Under the pieces are notes generated by a model that saw only the letters and a program-made list of their open reading frames with translations, ran no database searches and was not told the DNA's origin. The position numbers were made by a program, and so were the translations under genes. From Komagataeibacter xylinus (GTDB taxonomy: Bacteria; Pseudomonadota; Alphaproteobacteria; Acetobacterales; Acetobacteraceae), in the NCBI RefSeq assembly GCF_009834365.1, contig NZ_CP041348.1, positions 1,550,501 to 1,614,500 on the forward strand: a DNA stretch of 64,000 nt, written 5' to 3'. Below are positions 30,715 through 38,199 of this stretch, piece after piece. The number at the start of each line of letters is the position of its first letter. The first letter of the stretch is position 1.

Positions 30715-31308
30715 ATGTCTACCGATTCCAATGGAAGCCCGATTGCGGGCACTCCTGGCGACCCTCTGGTCGCATTCTCAGTCCGTCGAAGCGTGACCTC
30801 CCCATATTGTGGGGGTCGCCCCAGAAAGGGCGAGACCTGCGAGCAGAACAGGGCTCGCCGTGAAGCCGAGCGCCTTGCGTATGAACGTGGGCAGGCACAT
30901 GCGCATACGCAGGGTCGGAAGCAGACTTTAGTCCTCGAAGTAAGGCTCACTAGTTCTATCGTTAATAAATATTTCCGCGCCCCGCTCGACGGCATGCAAA
31001 AAATAAGAAAGATCTGTAGAAAGATCGTTCCATACAAATATTTTGCTGATTTTTTCTCTTTTATCCTCAGTGGAAATCGACAAATCATTAAGGATAAGCG
31101 CGCTGTCACAGCGAATTTTTTCCTGAAGAAGCATCATGGCCGCTTCAAGGTAAGGGGCTGGAAGCTGTGGAAACGGTTTTCCAGTCGTCATGAGTTTTCC
31201 TTCCGCGAGTCTGTTGACACCTCAAGGATGGAAAAGGCGGGGAAGGTTGACAACAACCTTCCCCAACTGCCTGCTGCCCACGCTTTGCCGGTGGGGGCAG
31301 GGGCATGA
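30715..31308 (+). CDS. Hypothetical protein, first gene of the rightward operon (possibly composite)
   Basis: The 197-residue frame begins with an SD-backed ATG. Residues 1 to 75 look like a normal polar protein (GRPRKGETCEQNRARREAER, then LAYERGQAHAHTQGRKQT). Residues about 80 to 160 are Lys/Phe-rich and lie opposite a well-formed leftward ORF in low-GC DNA. Its TGA overlaps the start of the next gene. The gene may be real along its whole length, or a truncated gene disrupted by an inserted cassette. Family not recognised. Confidence 0.45.
   Translation: MSTDSNGSPIAGTPGDPLVAFSVRRSVTSPYCGGRPRKGETCEQNRARREAERLAYERGQAHAHTQGRKQTLVLEVRLTSSIVNKYFRAPLDGMQKIRKICRKIVPYKYFADFFSFILSGNRQIIKDKRAVTANFFLKKHHGRFKVRGWKLWKRFSSRHEFSFRESVDTSRMEKAGKVDNNLPQLPAAHALPVGAGA
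30928..31191 (-). CDS. Low-GC antisense ORF, 87 residues
   Basis: This leftward ORF lies wholly inside the rightward frame. It starts after AAGGA at a good distance and reads like an ordinary soluble protein (YLEAAMMLLQEKIRCDSALI, then FVWNDLSTDLSYFLHAVERG, ending SEPYFED). Base composition is clearly lower in GC than on both sides. A moron-type gene is likely. No family is recognised. Confidence 0.5.
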   Translation of the reverse strand: MTTGKPFPQLPAPYLEAAMMLLQEKIRCDSALILNDLSISTEDKREKISKIFVWNDLSTDLSYFLHAVERGAEIFINDRTSEPYFED

Positions 31309-31670
31309 GCGCCGACCTGATCCGCATCGAGCCGCCGGAAAAGCTCATCGAGTTGCATACCCTACGCCTTGGGGAGACCGGCCGCGATCGCTGCATGACT
31401 TTCACCGCTGCGGATGAAGCCCGTGCCCGCGCACTCATCGCCGATACCGAGCATGACTGCCTGAAAAAAGGCGAAATGCCCTTCCGCCTGACTGTGCTCC
31501 GTGCCCAGCGGGTAGCCACGGCCACCAGTCTGATCCGTGTGCTGAGCGGCACTGTCACATTCCCGTCGGCTCTGCACCTCATGGAAGTGTCAGAGCTGCA
31601 GCAGAAATGGCAGGCTTTTCTGGCAACCGTTCTGGCCGAGAAAATTGTGGACAACGGGGAAGGTCAATGA
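31305..31670 (+). CDS. Hypothetical protein
   Basis: The 121-residue protein is not recognised. It has an alpha/beta start (LIELHTLRLGETGRDRCMTF) and helical remainder with SGTVTFPSALHLMEVSELQQ. Both ends overlap neighbours by ATGA, which shows that it belongs to the tightly packed rightward operon under the CI-controlled region. Confidence 0.65.
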   Translation: MSADLIRIEPPEKLIELHTLRLGETGRDRCMTFTAADEARARALIADTEHDCLKKGEMPFRLTVLRAQRVATATSLIRVLSGTVTFPSALHLMEVSELQQKWQAFLATVLAEKIVDNGEGQ

Positions 31671-31939
31671 CTGTCCCGCTTCACGCGGTCTCGCTTGGTG
31701 AAGCGCAGGACCTGCAATCCGCGGTCCTGCGCCGCCAGGACTGTGAGCGCCAGATGCGCGCCGCCCTGTCCAGCAGCCCCACGCCCGGCCTTGTCCTCAC
31801 CCACGCTGAACGCTGGCGCATCCGGCACTGCATCGCGCAGCTCACGCGCGCGCTCGATGCCGAGGATATCGCCCTGCACCAGATCAGCCGCCACCGCGCG
31901 GCCAGCCACACCCCGAACAGGAAAGAAACTGCGGCATGA
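31667..31939 (+). CDS. Small helical protein
   Basis: The 90-residue product is mostly helical and Arg/Ala-rich (EAQDLQSAVLRRQDCERQMR, then RIRHCIAQLTRALDAEDIAL). It overlaps both neighbours by ATGA. The frame extends upstream into the previous gene, but the coupled ATG is preferred. Not recognised. Confidence 0.6.
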   Translation: MTVPLHAVSLGEAQDLQSAVLRRQDCERQMRAALSSSPTPGLVLTHAERWRIRHCIAQLTRALDAEDIALHQISRHRAASHTPNRKETAA

Positions 31940-32232
31940 CCGACATTTTCCGCCCTCTGTCACCGCGCGACCTCGCCGCGCGCATGACCCTCGTCAACCA
32001 GTCCGTCAGCCAGAACCTGCTGCATCAGTTCAACCGGTTCATGATCGATGCCGAGCAGGCCAAGGCCGAGGGTATTCCGCAGGCCTGCCGCCACGCCACC
32101 GCCCAGGCCGATGCCCGCTGGCAGGACATGGAAAGCATGCTCATGGGGGCCGCCCCGATCGACCGCACCGGCGGCGAGATCGAGGCCAGCCTGTTTGCCC
32201 AGCGCCGCAAGGCGGGGAAGGTGAAGTCATGA
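31936..32232 (+). CDS. Small hypothetical protein
   Basis: The 98-residue protein is not recognised. It is helical (RMTLVNQSVSQNLLHQFNRF, DARWQDMESMLMGAAPIDRT) with a basic C-terminus. Coupled by ATGA on both sides within the rightward operon. Confidence 0.6.
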   Translation: MTDIFRPLSPRDLAARMTLVNQSVSQNLLHQFNRFMIDAEQAKAEGIPQACRHATAQADARWQDMESMLMGAAPIDRTGGEIEASLFAQRRKAGKVKS

Positions 32233-32351
32233 GGCTGCCCCGGCCAATCCGTCAGCAGCTTCCCACCACCGAGCAGGTGCTGGGTTGCGTGGTGTTCTAC
32301 GCCCTCATGTGGGGTGCCAGCCTGCTGTTGGTGCTGGAGTGCCTGCCATGA
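32229..32351 (+). CDS. Tiny single-span membrane protein
   Basis: The 40-residue product has a basic N-terminus (MRLPRPIRQQ) and one membrane segment (VLGCVVFYALMWGASLLLVL). It is too short for routine gene finding but overlaps both neighbours by ATGA, so it is almost certainly translated. Function unknown. Small membrane peptides in this region often affect superinfection or membrane state. Confidence 0.6.
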   Translation: MRLPRPIRQQLPTTEQVLGCVVFYALMWGASLLLVLECLP

Positions 32352-32605
32352 AGTCGAAAGAGCGCGGCATGCAGGAAAAGGTGCTGGGAGCCCACCGTGA
32401 GGCGATCCGTATCACCCGCGAGCCGTCCGTAACCGCCCACACCGTGTGGCGCTGCATGCCCGGCCTCAAGCGCCGCTCGCACGTCACGCGCATCCTGAAC
32501 AGCCTTGTCGACAAGGGCCTGCTCGCCATCAGCGGCCATCAGGGCCAGCGGGGCAAGTTTGTGGTCACCTACGGCATGCCGGACAGGATAGGGGGCATGG
32601 CGTGA
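32348..32605 (+). CDS. Small winged-helix-like protein
   Basis: The 85-residue product resembles a compact winged helix: PSVTAHTVWRCMPGLKRRSH, VTRILNSLVDKGLLAISG, then a short beta wing (GQRGKFVVTYGM). It may bind DNA. The ATG overlaps the preceding stop. The next gene begins on the last base of its TGA. Confidence 0.62.
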   Translation: MKSKERGMQEKVLGAHREAIRITREPSVTAHTVWRCMPGLKRRSHVTRILNSLVDKGLLAISGHQGQRGKFVVTYGMPDRIGGMA

Positions 32606-33060
32606 TGGCCCAGCAACTCGATCTGGTGGATTTCATCGCAGGTCTGCCCATGCCCGCAGCCACCGCACCGCAGCTGAACCCGCTCGACCTGCTGCCACGC
32701 CGCCCCAAGGCATGGGAACGCCTGGTCGCCCACGTCCCGGCCGAGGATGTCCGCATCAGCGTCTCCCCAACCTGGACCCGTGTGGTGGTCGAGCAGCTGC
32801 GCGAGGACGGGTGCGGTGACCAGCTACTCGGCAACGGCAAGATCCGATCCCACGACGTGCCGCCCGACCTCATCTGGCCCGAGCCCTGCCGCCTGATCCT
32901 GATGACAGCCGACAGCGCGGCCCGCATCCACGAACGCTGGTGCCTGGAGGAAGCCCCCGGCGCCGGCATGTCATCCACATTCCGCTTTGCCCAGCAACAG
33001 CATGCTGACCGCACGCCCGTGTCGCAGCAGCTGCGCCTGCTGGCAGAGGAGCAGTCATGA
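32605..33060 (+). CDS. Hypothetical protein
   Basis: The 151-residue protein is not recognised. It has LVDFIAGLPMPAATAPQLNP, then RPKAWERLVAHVPAEDVRIS and DVPPDLIWPEPCRLIL. The start uses a TGATG junction with the gene before it. The C-terminus is Gln-rich. Confidence 0.6.
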   Translation: MAQQLDLVDFIAGLPMPAATAPQLNPLDLLPRRPKAWERLVAHVPAEDVRISVSPTWTRVVVEQLREDGCGDQLLGNGKIRSHDVPPDLIWPEPCRLILMTADSAARIHERWCLEEAPGAGMSSTFRFAQQQHADRTPVSQQLRLLAEEQS

Positions 33061-33608
33061 CCAACGAGATGAAGACAGAAACACCAATGTATCTTGTGCC
33101 AGGGAAGGTGACACCAGAGGTGGAACACCGGGCTGCGAATGTTGTGTTTGATATGTATGGCCGCGAAATCCTCTGGCCTGTTTTCCATGCTTACATGACG
33201 GCCATTGCCAGCCCCGTTCAGCCATGCGCGGATATTGAGACCGTGTGTGTCTCCCTTCCGACACTGTACGACAATCTCAAGGATTTTGATCGGGCGCAGG
33301 TGTTCCCTGTTTCTCTCCGATCTGCAAACGGGATGGACATTGAGCTTGTCCGCCGTGCCGACATGGAAGCGCATGTCGCCCACCTGAGCGTGGAGATCGC
33401 GCGGTTACGCGTGGTCGAAGCCGAAATGCACCTGCTGGAAGAAGTATGCGCCTTCTACACCAACGATGAAGACCGCTTCATCAAGGCTGACGGCAATGCC
33501 GAGCCATACGGGATGATCCCCACGGATGTAGGAATGAAGGCCCGCAGTGCCCGCGCCCGGTTCATGGCGAGAGAGCAGGCTGCGCAGGAAGCGGGAGGCG
33601 AGGCATGA
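33057..33608 (+). CDS. Hypothetical protein
   Basis: The 183-residue protein is not recognised. The first half is alpha/beta with WPVFHAYMTAIASPVQPCAD, the second half has a helix (HVAHLSVEIARLRVVEAEMH) and ARSARARFMAREQAAQEAGG at the end. Its GC content is somewhat lower than its neighbours. ATGA overlaps tie it to both. Confidence 0.6.
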   Translation: MTNEMKTETPMYLVPGKVTPEVEHRAANVVFDMYGREILWPVFHAYMTAIASPVQPCADIETVCVSLPTLYDNLKDFDRAQVFPVSLRSANGMDIELVRRADMEAHVAHLSVEIARLRVVEAEMHLLEEVCAFYTNDEDRFIKADGNAEPYGMIPTDVGMKARSARARFMAREQAAQEAGGEA

Positions 33609-33991
33609 GCGGCGAAGCTGGCGCGTTTGGCGCAGTGGTCGGTCTCGGTACTGTCCTGGTCATGTGCGTGGGCGCAGGCCTCTATGGCTGTCCGCGTTAC
33701 AGTGTCTATTCAGCCAAGATGACAGGCGAGGCGGAACTGGCGCAGGCCACGCAGAACCGGCAGGTGCTGGTCCAGACCGCGCAGGCCGAGCGTGACGCAG
33801 AGATTCTGCGCGCCGAAGGGACTGCTAAGGCCAACAAGATCATCGGGGAGAGCCTGAAAGAAAACGCGGAATACCTGCGGTGGCTCTGGATCAGCAAGCT
33901 GGACAACCAGACTAACAAGACCGTCGTCTATGTGCCAACCGACGGCATGGTTCCCCAGTTGGAAACCGGACGGATTGGGGAGGCAAAATGA
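33605..33991 (+). CDS. Membrane protein resembling only the C-terminal part of SPFH/band-7 proteins
   Basis: The 128-residue product has one N-terminal membrane segment (VVGLGTVLVMCVGAGLYG) and a helical, heptad-like region TAQAERDAEILRAEGTAKAN followed by KIIGESLKENAEYLRWLWI. This region is like the tail of stomatin/prohibitin-type proteins, after the SPFH domain, which is missing here. It ends in KTVVYVPTDGMVP, also typical of those tails. It could insert into host HflK/C- or prohibitin-type rings. That is inference. Confidence 0.62.
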   Translation: MSGEAGAFGAVVGLGTVLVMCVGAGLYGCPRYSVYSAKMTGEAELAQATQNRQVLVQTAQAERDAEILRAEGTAKANKIIGESLKENAEYLRWLWISKLDNQTNKTVVYVPTDGMVPQLETGRIGEAK

Positions 33992-34872
33992 GCTGCGACC
34001 ACGTATCCCGCCTCGCCAATCATGTCATGCAGGAAGCAGTCTGCAGGTCGTTCCAGTTCAAACGGCCCGGTAGCTCAGCCTACTGGTTCAACCTGATGTG
34101 GATCCCGGGCAAGCTGATCCTGACCGGTGACGGCTGCGACATGACGCTGACGCACTACCAAGCCTGCTCGTCGTTCGATGCAGCCATCAAATGGGCATCA
34201 TCCTCGGAGATGGATTACCTGCTGCGCACGGCTAAGCAGCAGCAGGAATACGATGCCCATGCCACCTTGCAGGCCGTCATCCAGTGGGCAAATGCTCCGG
34301 TGATCGAGGCCTTGAACGGCACGGTATGTGAAAGAGTCACCCCCTACGAAGTGGACGGACAACGGCGATACCGTGTTGTGCACCTGGAGCGTGCAGGCGG
34401 GTATCGCCAGATATGCCAAGCCTACCGTAGGGCTTTAGCCGCAGGCATGCGGGATGATTTCCGGGATGATGCGGAAGAGATGGATCCACGTCCGATCACG
34501 CGCCGTGAGACCGGCACCGAGTTTCTGGATATGGGCAGTTCCGTATTCACCGACTTCTACGATTTCGATCCGTGCTGGGAGAACTGGCTGAGGCTTTGGC
34601 GGGATACCCTTGGGTCTGACTGGGATCCTCGTAGTTCGGTCTACACGCCTGCGATGGTTGCCACGCATGATGGCCGCTGGCGGATCAAGGATGAACTGGA
34701 ACGCCGACTGGACGAACCCGGCAGCAGGGGCCTCGACTGCATTTTCGAAGGCAGTGTGGACTGCGTCTTTAGCTGGACCCACGCACAGAAATACCAGTTT
34801 GAAGCTATCCAGTTCGCCTGCCGCCAGATCATCGCGGCCGGTCTGGTCGATATGACGGTGGAGGTTCCATGA
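33988..34872 (+). CDS. Hypothetical phage protein
   Basis: The 294-residue protein is not recognised. It has SSAYWFNLMWIPGKLILTGD near the start, a middle region with CERVTPYEVDGQRRYRVVHL, and KYQFEAIQFACRQIIAAGL near the end. The composition is that of a folded soluble protein with several Trp and Cys residues. Similar proteins occur in early phage regions, but no function can be stated. Confidence 0.62.
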   Translation: MSCDHVSRLANHVMQEAVCRSFQFKRPGSSAYWFNLMWIPGKLILTGDGCDMTLTHYQACSSFDAAIKWASSSEMDYLLRTAKQQQEYDAHATLQAVIQWANAPVIEALNGTVCERVTPYEVDGQRRYRVVHLERAGGYRQICQAYRRALAAGMRDDFRDDAEEMDPRPITRRETGTEFLDMGSSVFTDFYDFDPCWENWLRLWRDTLGSDWDPRSSVYTPAMVATHDGRWRIKDELERRLDEPGSRGLDCIFEGSVDCVFSWTHAQKYQFEAIQFACRQIIAAGLVDMTVEVP

Positions 34873-35552
34873 GCCAGAAATCAGTCATGGATCGCCTCAA
34901 GAAGTTGATGGCGCTGTCCAAGTCAGGCAACCCGCATGAGGCTGCCGCCGCATTGGAGCGCGCGCAGCAACTCATGCAGGAACACCAGATCACCGAGGAT
35001 GACTTGGTCCTGTCGAATGTCGGGGTGTTTGGGTGCTGCTTTACCTGGAGCGCGAAGAGTCGGCCGACCAGATACCAGACCCGTCTGTGGTCGATGATCA
35101 ATGGTGTATTCGGGGTGAAATCGGTCTTTAAGGAAGGAACCGGTCAGATCAGGTTTTACGGCCTGTCCAGTCGTGCTGAGCTGGCAGCCTATACCTGTGA
35201 GGTGCTTAGCAGGCAGCTTAGCCAGGCGCGAACCGATTTCCTGCGCTCGCAAAACAAGCGCGTCAAACGCACGACCAAAATCAGCCGTGCCGACAATTTT
35301 GCCGAGGGCTGGATCCTCTCCGTGCGCAGCAAGGCGCAACGGCTCGCTATTCCATTCGAGGAAGAGCAGTTGCTGCTCCGCTACGAAAGCACGGCATTCA
35401 GTGATCTGTCGGAAATGACGGGCCGCGCAGCCCCGCCGTCGCGCCGATCTGATCAGGCATTCACCGACGGCTATCGGGAAGGGCGTAAGGCAGTCCTGCA
35501 TGCGCCCCTCTCTGGTGAGAACCGTCTGGCTATCACGGGAGAGGGGGCATGA
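34869..35552 (+). CDS. DUF2786-containing phage protein
   Basis: The 227-residue product begins with a DUF2786 segment (DRLKKLMALSKSGNPHEAAA, ALERAQQLMQEHQIT). A second domain of the DUF7168 type follows, with RTDFLRSQNKRVKRTTKIS and ADNFAEGWILSVRSKAQRLA. Such proteins are common in the early regions of temperate phages. The function is not known. Coupled to both neighbours. Confidence 0.75.
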   Translation: MSQKSVMDRLKKLMALSKSGNPHEAAAALERAQQLMQEHQITEDDLVLSNVGVFGCCFTWSAKSRPTRYQTRLWSMINGVFGVKSVFKEGTGQIRFYGLSSRAELAAYTCEVLSRQLSQARTDFLRSQNKRVKRTTKISRADNFAEGWILSVRSKAQRLAIPFEEEQLLLRYESTAFSDLSEMTGRAAPPSRRSDQAFTDGYREGRKAVLHAPLSGENRLAITGEGA

Positions 35553-35806
35553 ATGAGACTATGGTGGCTCTGCACCGGGCCAAACGCAAGTTTCCTACTC
35601 TCGCAACCTACAAGGCACGATGGAAAAAGAAGGCACGTGCCCTCACGCAGGTCCAGCGGCAGCAGGCTCTCGATATGCTGCGCGCAGGAGAAGCATGCGA
35701 GCAGGTTCAGCATGCTTTGAAAATAGATAGGGCCACCGTCCTTGGCATTATCGAACTGTGCACGGTCAGGACCGTGACTACTTCGCTGAAGGAGGTTGCC
35801 CCATGA
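35549..35806 (+). CDS. Small HTH-like protein
   Basis: The 85-residue basic product has a possible helix-turn-helix (TQVQRQQALDMLRAGEACEQ, VQHALKIDRATVLGIIEL). It is coupled to the genes on both sides. DNA binding is only a guess from the pattern. Confidence 0.55.
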   Translation: MNETMVALHRAKRKFPTLATYKARWKKKARALTQVQRQQALDMLRAGEACEQVQHALKIDRATVLGIIELCTVRTVTTSLKEVAP

Positions 35807-36246
35807 GCACTATTCCTAGCGCGGTTGTGGAAGCGGCAGCTCGTGCGCTGTGCGAATCATACAATGACCCGCGTGGCCCCGATGCAATGGTCATGACCAT
35901 CAAGGGCGGCACGTTGGTGCCCAACTGGCAGACCTATCGCCGGGCTGCGGCCAATGTCCTGATTGCGGCGGCCTACGCATCCAAGGGTCTGAAACCTCAA
36001 GCCCTTGATGACCAGGCGCATCCATGCCTGCGCGGGCTCCAGTTCGGCCGGGAGATCTACGATGTCGAGATATACGGCAACGGTCAGGGCGAATACCTCG
36101 GCATCGTGGTCGAGGAGGGTGGACCCAGCAGGATTGTTTTCCGTGGATCTCTGGTCAAGGAAGGGGATGTCAGGCTGATCCGGGCGCGTGGGGTGCAGGC
36201 ATGGACAAGCAATGAGGCCGAAGCAAAGGATGATCCCAATGGGTAA
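35803..36246 (+). CDS. Hypothetical protein
   Basis: The 147-residue protein is not recognised. N-terminal helices (SAVVEAAARALCESYNDPRG, RRAAANVLIAAAYASKGL) are followed by a small beta domain (REIYDVEIYGNGQGEYLGIV, GPSRIVFRGSLVKEGDVRL). It has a strong GGAGG upstream, so translation is probably efficient at this point of the operon. Confidence 0.6.
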   Translation: MSTIPSAVVEAAARALCESYNDPRGPDAMVMTIKGGTLVPNWQTYRRAAANVLIAAAYASKGLKPQALDDQAHPCLRGLQFGREIYDVEIYGNGQGEYLGIVVEEGGPSRIVFRGSLVKEGDVRLIRARGVQAWTSNEAEAKDDPNG

Positions 36247-36550
36247 GCTGCCAGAAAAACGCCTGCGTATCGCGGATGTAGCGATAGCCTGGGACTGCTC
36301 CCATCAGCACGTTCGCAACCTGATCAAGCGGGGAGAGTTACCGGCCATCCGAATCGGATCGCTGTTTCGGATACGCCCCGATGATGTTGTCGCCTACGAA
36401 AACCGAGTGAAATGTCAGACCGACCAGCCCCGACCTACAGCCTCGCAGTCCGAAACGGTTATTTCTATGCCCAGTGGTGGGAGCCCCGGAAGGGCAAGAG
36501 ACGTGTTTCGCTTGGGACAAAAGATCGGGCAGCAGCAACACGCGCGCTAG
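36239..36550 (+). CDS. Excisionase-like HTH protein
   Basis: The first 60 residues form an excisionase-type helix-turn-helix (LRIADVAIAWDCSHQHVRNL, IKRGELPAIRIGSLFRIRPD), as in HTH_17 proteins. The C-terminal 40 residues overlap the integrase gene in another frame and look non-conserved. Location directly before integrase supports a role as directionality factor. The overlap of 139 bases is unusually long. Confidence 0.75.
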   Translation: MGKLPEKRLRIADVAIAWDCSHQHVRNLIKRGELPAIRIGSLFRIRPDDVVAYENRVKCQTDQPRPTASQSETVISMPSGGSPGRARDVFRLGQKIGQQQHAR

Positions 36551-37479
36551 GGCGGCTCATGGCAGGGGTAGCATCCCCTGCACCACCTGTAGAGCCATCG
36601 GTAGATATGATCCTAGAAGGTTACCTGAACGATCGCCGGGAACGGGTAGCCAGTTTCCAGACCCTTGAACATGCTGCAGCGGCGCTTTGCGAGCATATCG
36701 GCTTCCTGAAGCCTGATAATCTGACGACACAGGTCTGCCGCAGCTATGCGGAGAAGCGCCGTAAGCAGGGATGGCGCGGGTTACCTGCCGGCCAGTGGCG
36801 CTCAATCAGTGATGGCACCATCATTCGGGAACTGGTCACACTCCGGGCGGCTATGAGCTGGGCCGTCAAGGAGAAATGGATCTCTATGTCGCCATCGATC
36901 GAGGTACCATCAGCGCCGCCCCCACGAGAGCGCTGGCTTACTCATCAGGAAGCGAACAGGCTTCTGGGGGTGACCAGCACACCCCACGTCCAGCTATTCA
37001 TTCTCATGGCTCTATACACCGGTGCACGCACCGGGGCTATTCTCGAGCTAACATGGGATCAGGTTGACCTGCAGACAGGTGTCATCAGCTTCGGCCGTGG
37101 AACCGGAAACAAAGGCCGTTCGATCGTGCCAATGGTGCCTCAGCTACGCCAGGCGCTCACAGTCGCGGCCGAGGGGCGCACGACTGACTGGGTGATCGAG
37201 TATCGGGGGAATCGCGTCCGCAAAATCAAGACGGCCTTTAACAAACGTGTTCAGAAGGCCGACCTCGAGGATGTTACTCCCCATACCCTGCGCCACACCT
37301 GCGCGACATGGATGGTAATGGCCGGCGTGCCATTTGAGATGGTCGCCAAGTTTTTGGGGAACAGCGTGGAGATGATCGAGCGCGTCTATGGGCATCATAG
37401 CCCGGACTGGTTGAAAAAGGCTGCAGATGCCCTATCGGTATTCTCTGGTCCACGTGGACCAGACAACACAGAAATGTAG
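36412..37479 (+). CDS. Phage integrase (tyrosine recombinase)
   Basis: The 355-residue integrase has an N-terminal DNA-binding part, a SAM-like domain (residues about 65 to 150) and a catalytic domain. The Arg is in LYTGARTGAILELTWDQVDL, His-x-x-Arg in TPHTLRHTCATWMVMAGVPF, and the tyrosine in IERVYGHHSPDW. The gene ends 23 bases from the 3' end of tRNA-Thr(GGT), the standard place for an integrase that uses the tRNA as target. It should carry out integration and, with the excisionase, excision of the prophage. Confidence 0.92.
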   Translation: MSDRPAPTYSLAVRNGYFYAQWWEPRKGKRRVSLGTKDRAAATRALGRLMAGVASPAPPVEPSVDMILEGYLNDRRERVASFQTLEHAAAALCEHIGFLKPDNLTTQVCRSYAEKRRKQGWRGLPAGQWRSISDGTIIRELVTLRAAMSWAVKEKWISMSPSIEVPSAPPPRERWLTHQEANRLLGVTSTPHVQLFILMALYTGARTGAILELTWDQVDLQTGVISFGRGTGNKGRSIVPMVPQLRQALTVAAEGRTTDWVIEYRGNRVRKIKTAFNKRVQKADLEDVTPHTLRHTCATWMVMAGVPFEMVAKFLGNSVEMIERVYGHHSPDWLKKAADALSVFSGPRGPDNTEM

Positions 37480-37502
37480 CGCACGAGAATGTAGGGAATA
37501 TA

Positions 37503-37577
<75 letters not shown>

Positions 37578-37602
37578 ACGGTATGCGGGCTTCCTAACTT
37601 TT

Positions 37603-37667
37603 CCTGCACCGGCTGGCAACCCCTTTTATCGCCTTTTGGCAAATTGGGGTTTTCCTGCCGGTGCAGG
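37603..37667. repeat. Large inverted repeat downstream of dksA
   Basis: CCTGCACCGGC and GCCGGTGCAGG form a perfect 11-base stem with an inner CCCC/GGGG pair across about 43 bases. It lies between dksA and the tRNA-Thr. No clear T-tract follows on the dksA strand, so it may be a stabilising 3' end structure more than a classical terminator. Confidence 0.55.
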
Positions 37668-37673
37668 GAAGGG

Positions 37674-38087
37674 TCAGTCGTCGCGGTGGATGCGCTCCAT
37701 GCGTTCGTGGCGCTCCTGCGCCTCGATCGACAGGGTGGCGATGGGGCGGGCCTCGAGGCGCTTGAGCCCGATCGGCTCGCCGGTTTCCTCGCAATAGCCA
37801 TAAGTACCCGCTTCAACGCGCAGCAGGGCCTGGTTGATCTTGGAGATCAGCTTGCGGGCGCGGTCACGGGTGCGCAGCTCGAGCGCGCGGTCGGTCTCGA
37901 CACTGGCGCGGTCGGTAATGTCGGCTTCATGGATGCCGCCTTCCGACAGGCTGGCCAGCGTTTCATCCGCTTCCTTGAGAAGGTCCGCCCGCCATTTCAG
38001 CAACTTGAGGCGGAAATATTCCACCTGCTGCGGATTCATGAATTCTTCATCATCCGAGGGGCGATAGTCGGGGGGCAATGTAATCAT
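37674..38087 (-). CDS. dksA: RNA polymerase-binding transcription factor DksA
   Basis: The 137-residue protein has a coiled-coil part (FRLKLLKWRADLLKEADETL, IHEADITDRASVETDRALEL) and the zinc-finger region YGYCEETGEPIGLKRLEARP followed by IATLSIEAQERHERME. Only one of the four usual cysteines is present, a known form in alphaproteobacteria. It works with ppGpp on RNA polymerase in stress and growth control. A start seven codons earlier is possible. The one used has AGGGA nine bases upstream and gives the usual alphaproteobacterial N-terminus. Confidence 0.92.
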   Translation of the reverse strand: MITLPPDYRPSDDEEFMNPQQVEYFRLKLLKWRADLLKEADETLASLSEGGIHEADITDRASVETDRALELRTRDRARKLISKINQALLRVEAGTYGYCEETGEPIGLKRLEARPIATLSIEAQERHERMERIHRDD

Positions 38088-38199
38088 ACGAACAGGTCCC
38101 TGCGCCATGCTTCCGTGTGGCAGTTACTGGCCTGCCAGTCGGGAACGGGGCGGCTTATACTAGCAAGGCGCGCCCGCGCCAAGCTTTTAACGCAGGCCA

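Noticed and set aside
37480..37502. Second attachment site copy inside the window
   Set aside because: No convincing repeat of the tRNA 3' half was noticed elsewhere in the window. The left end of the prophage is outside it.
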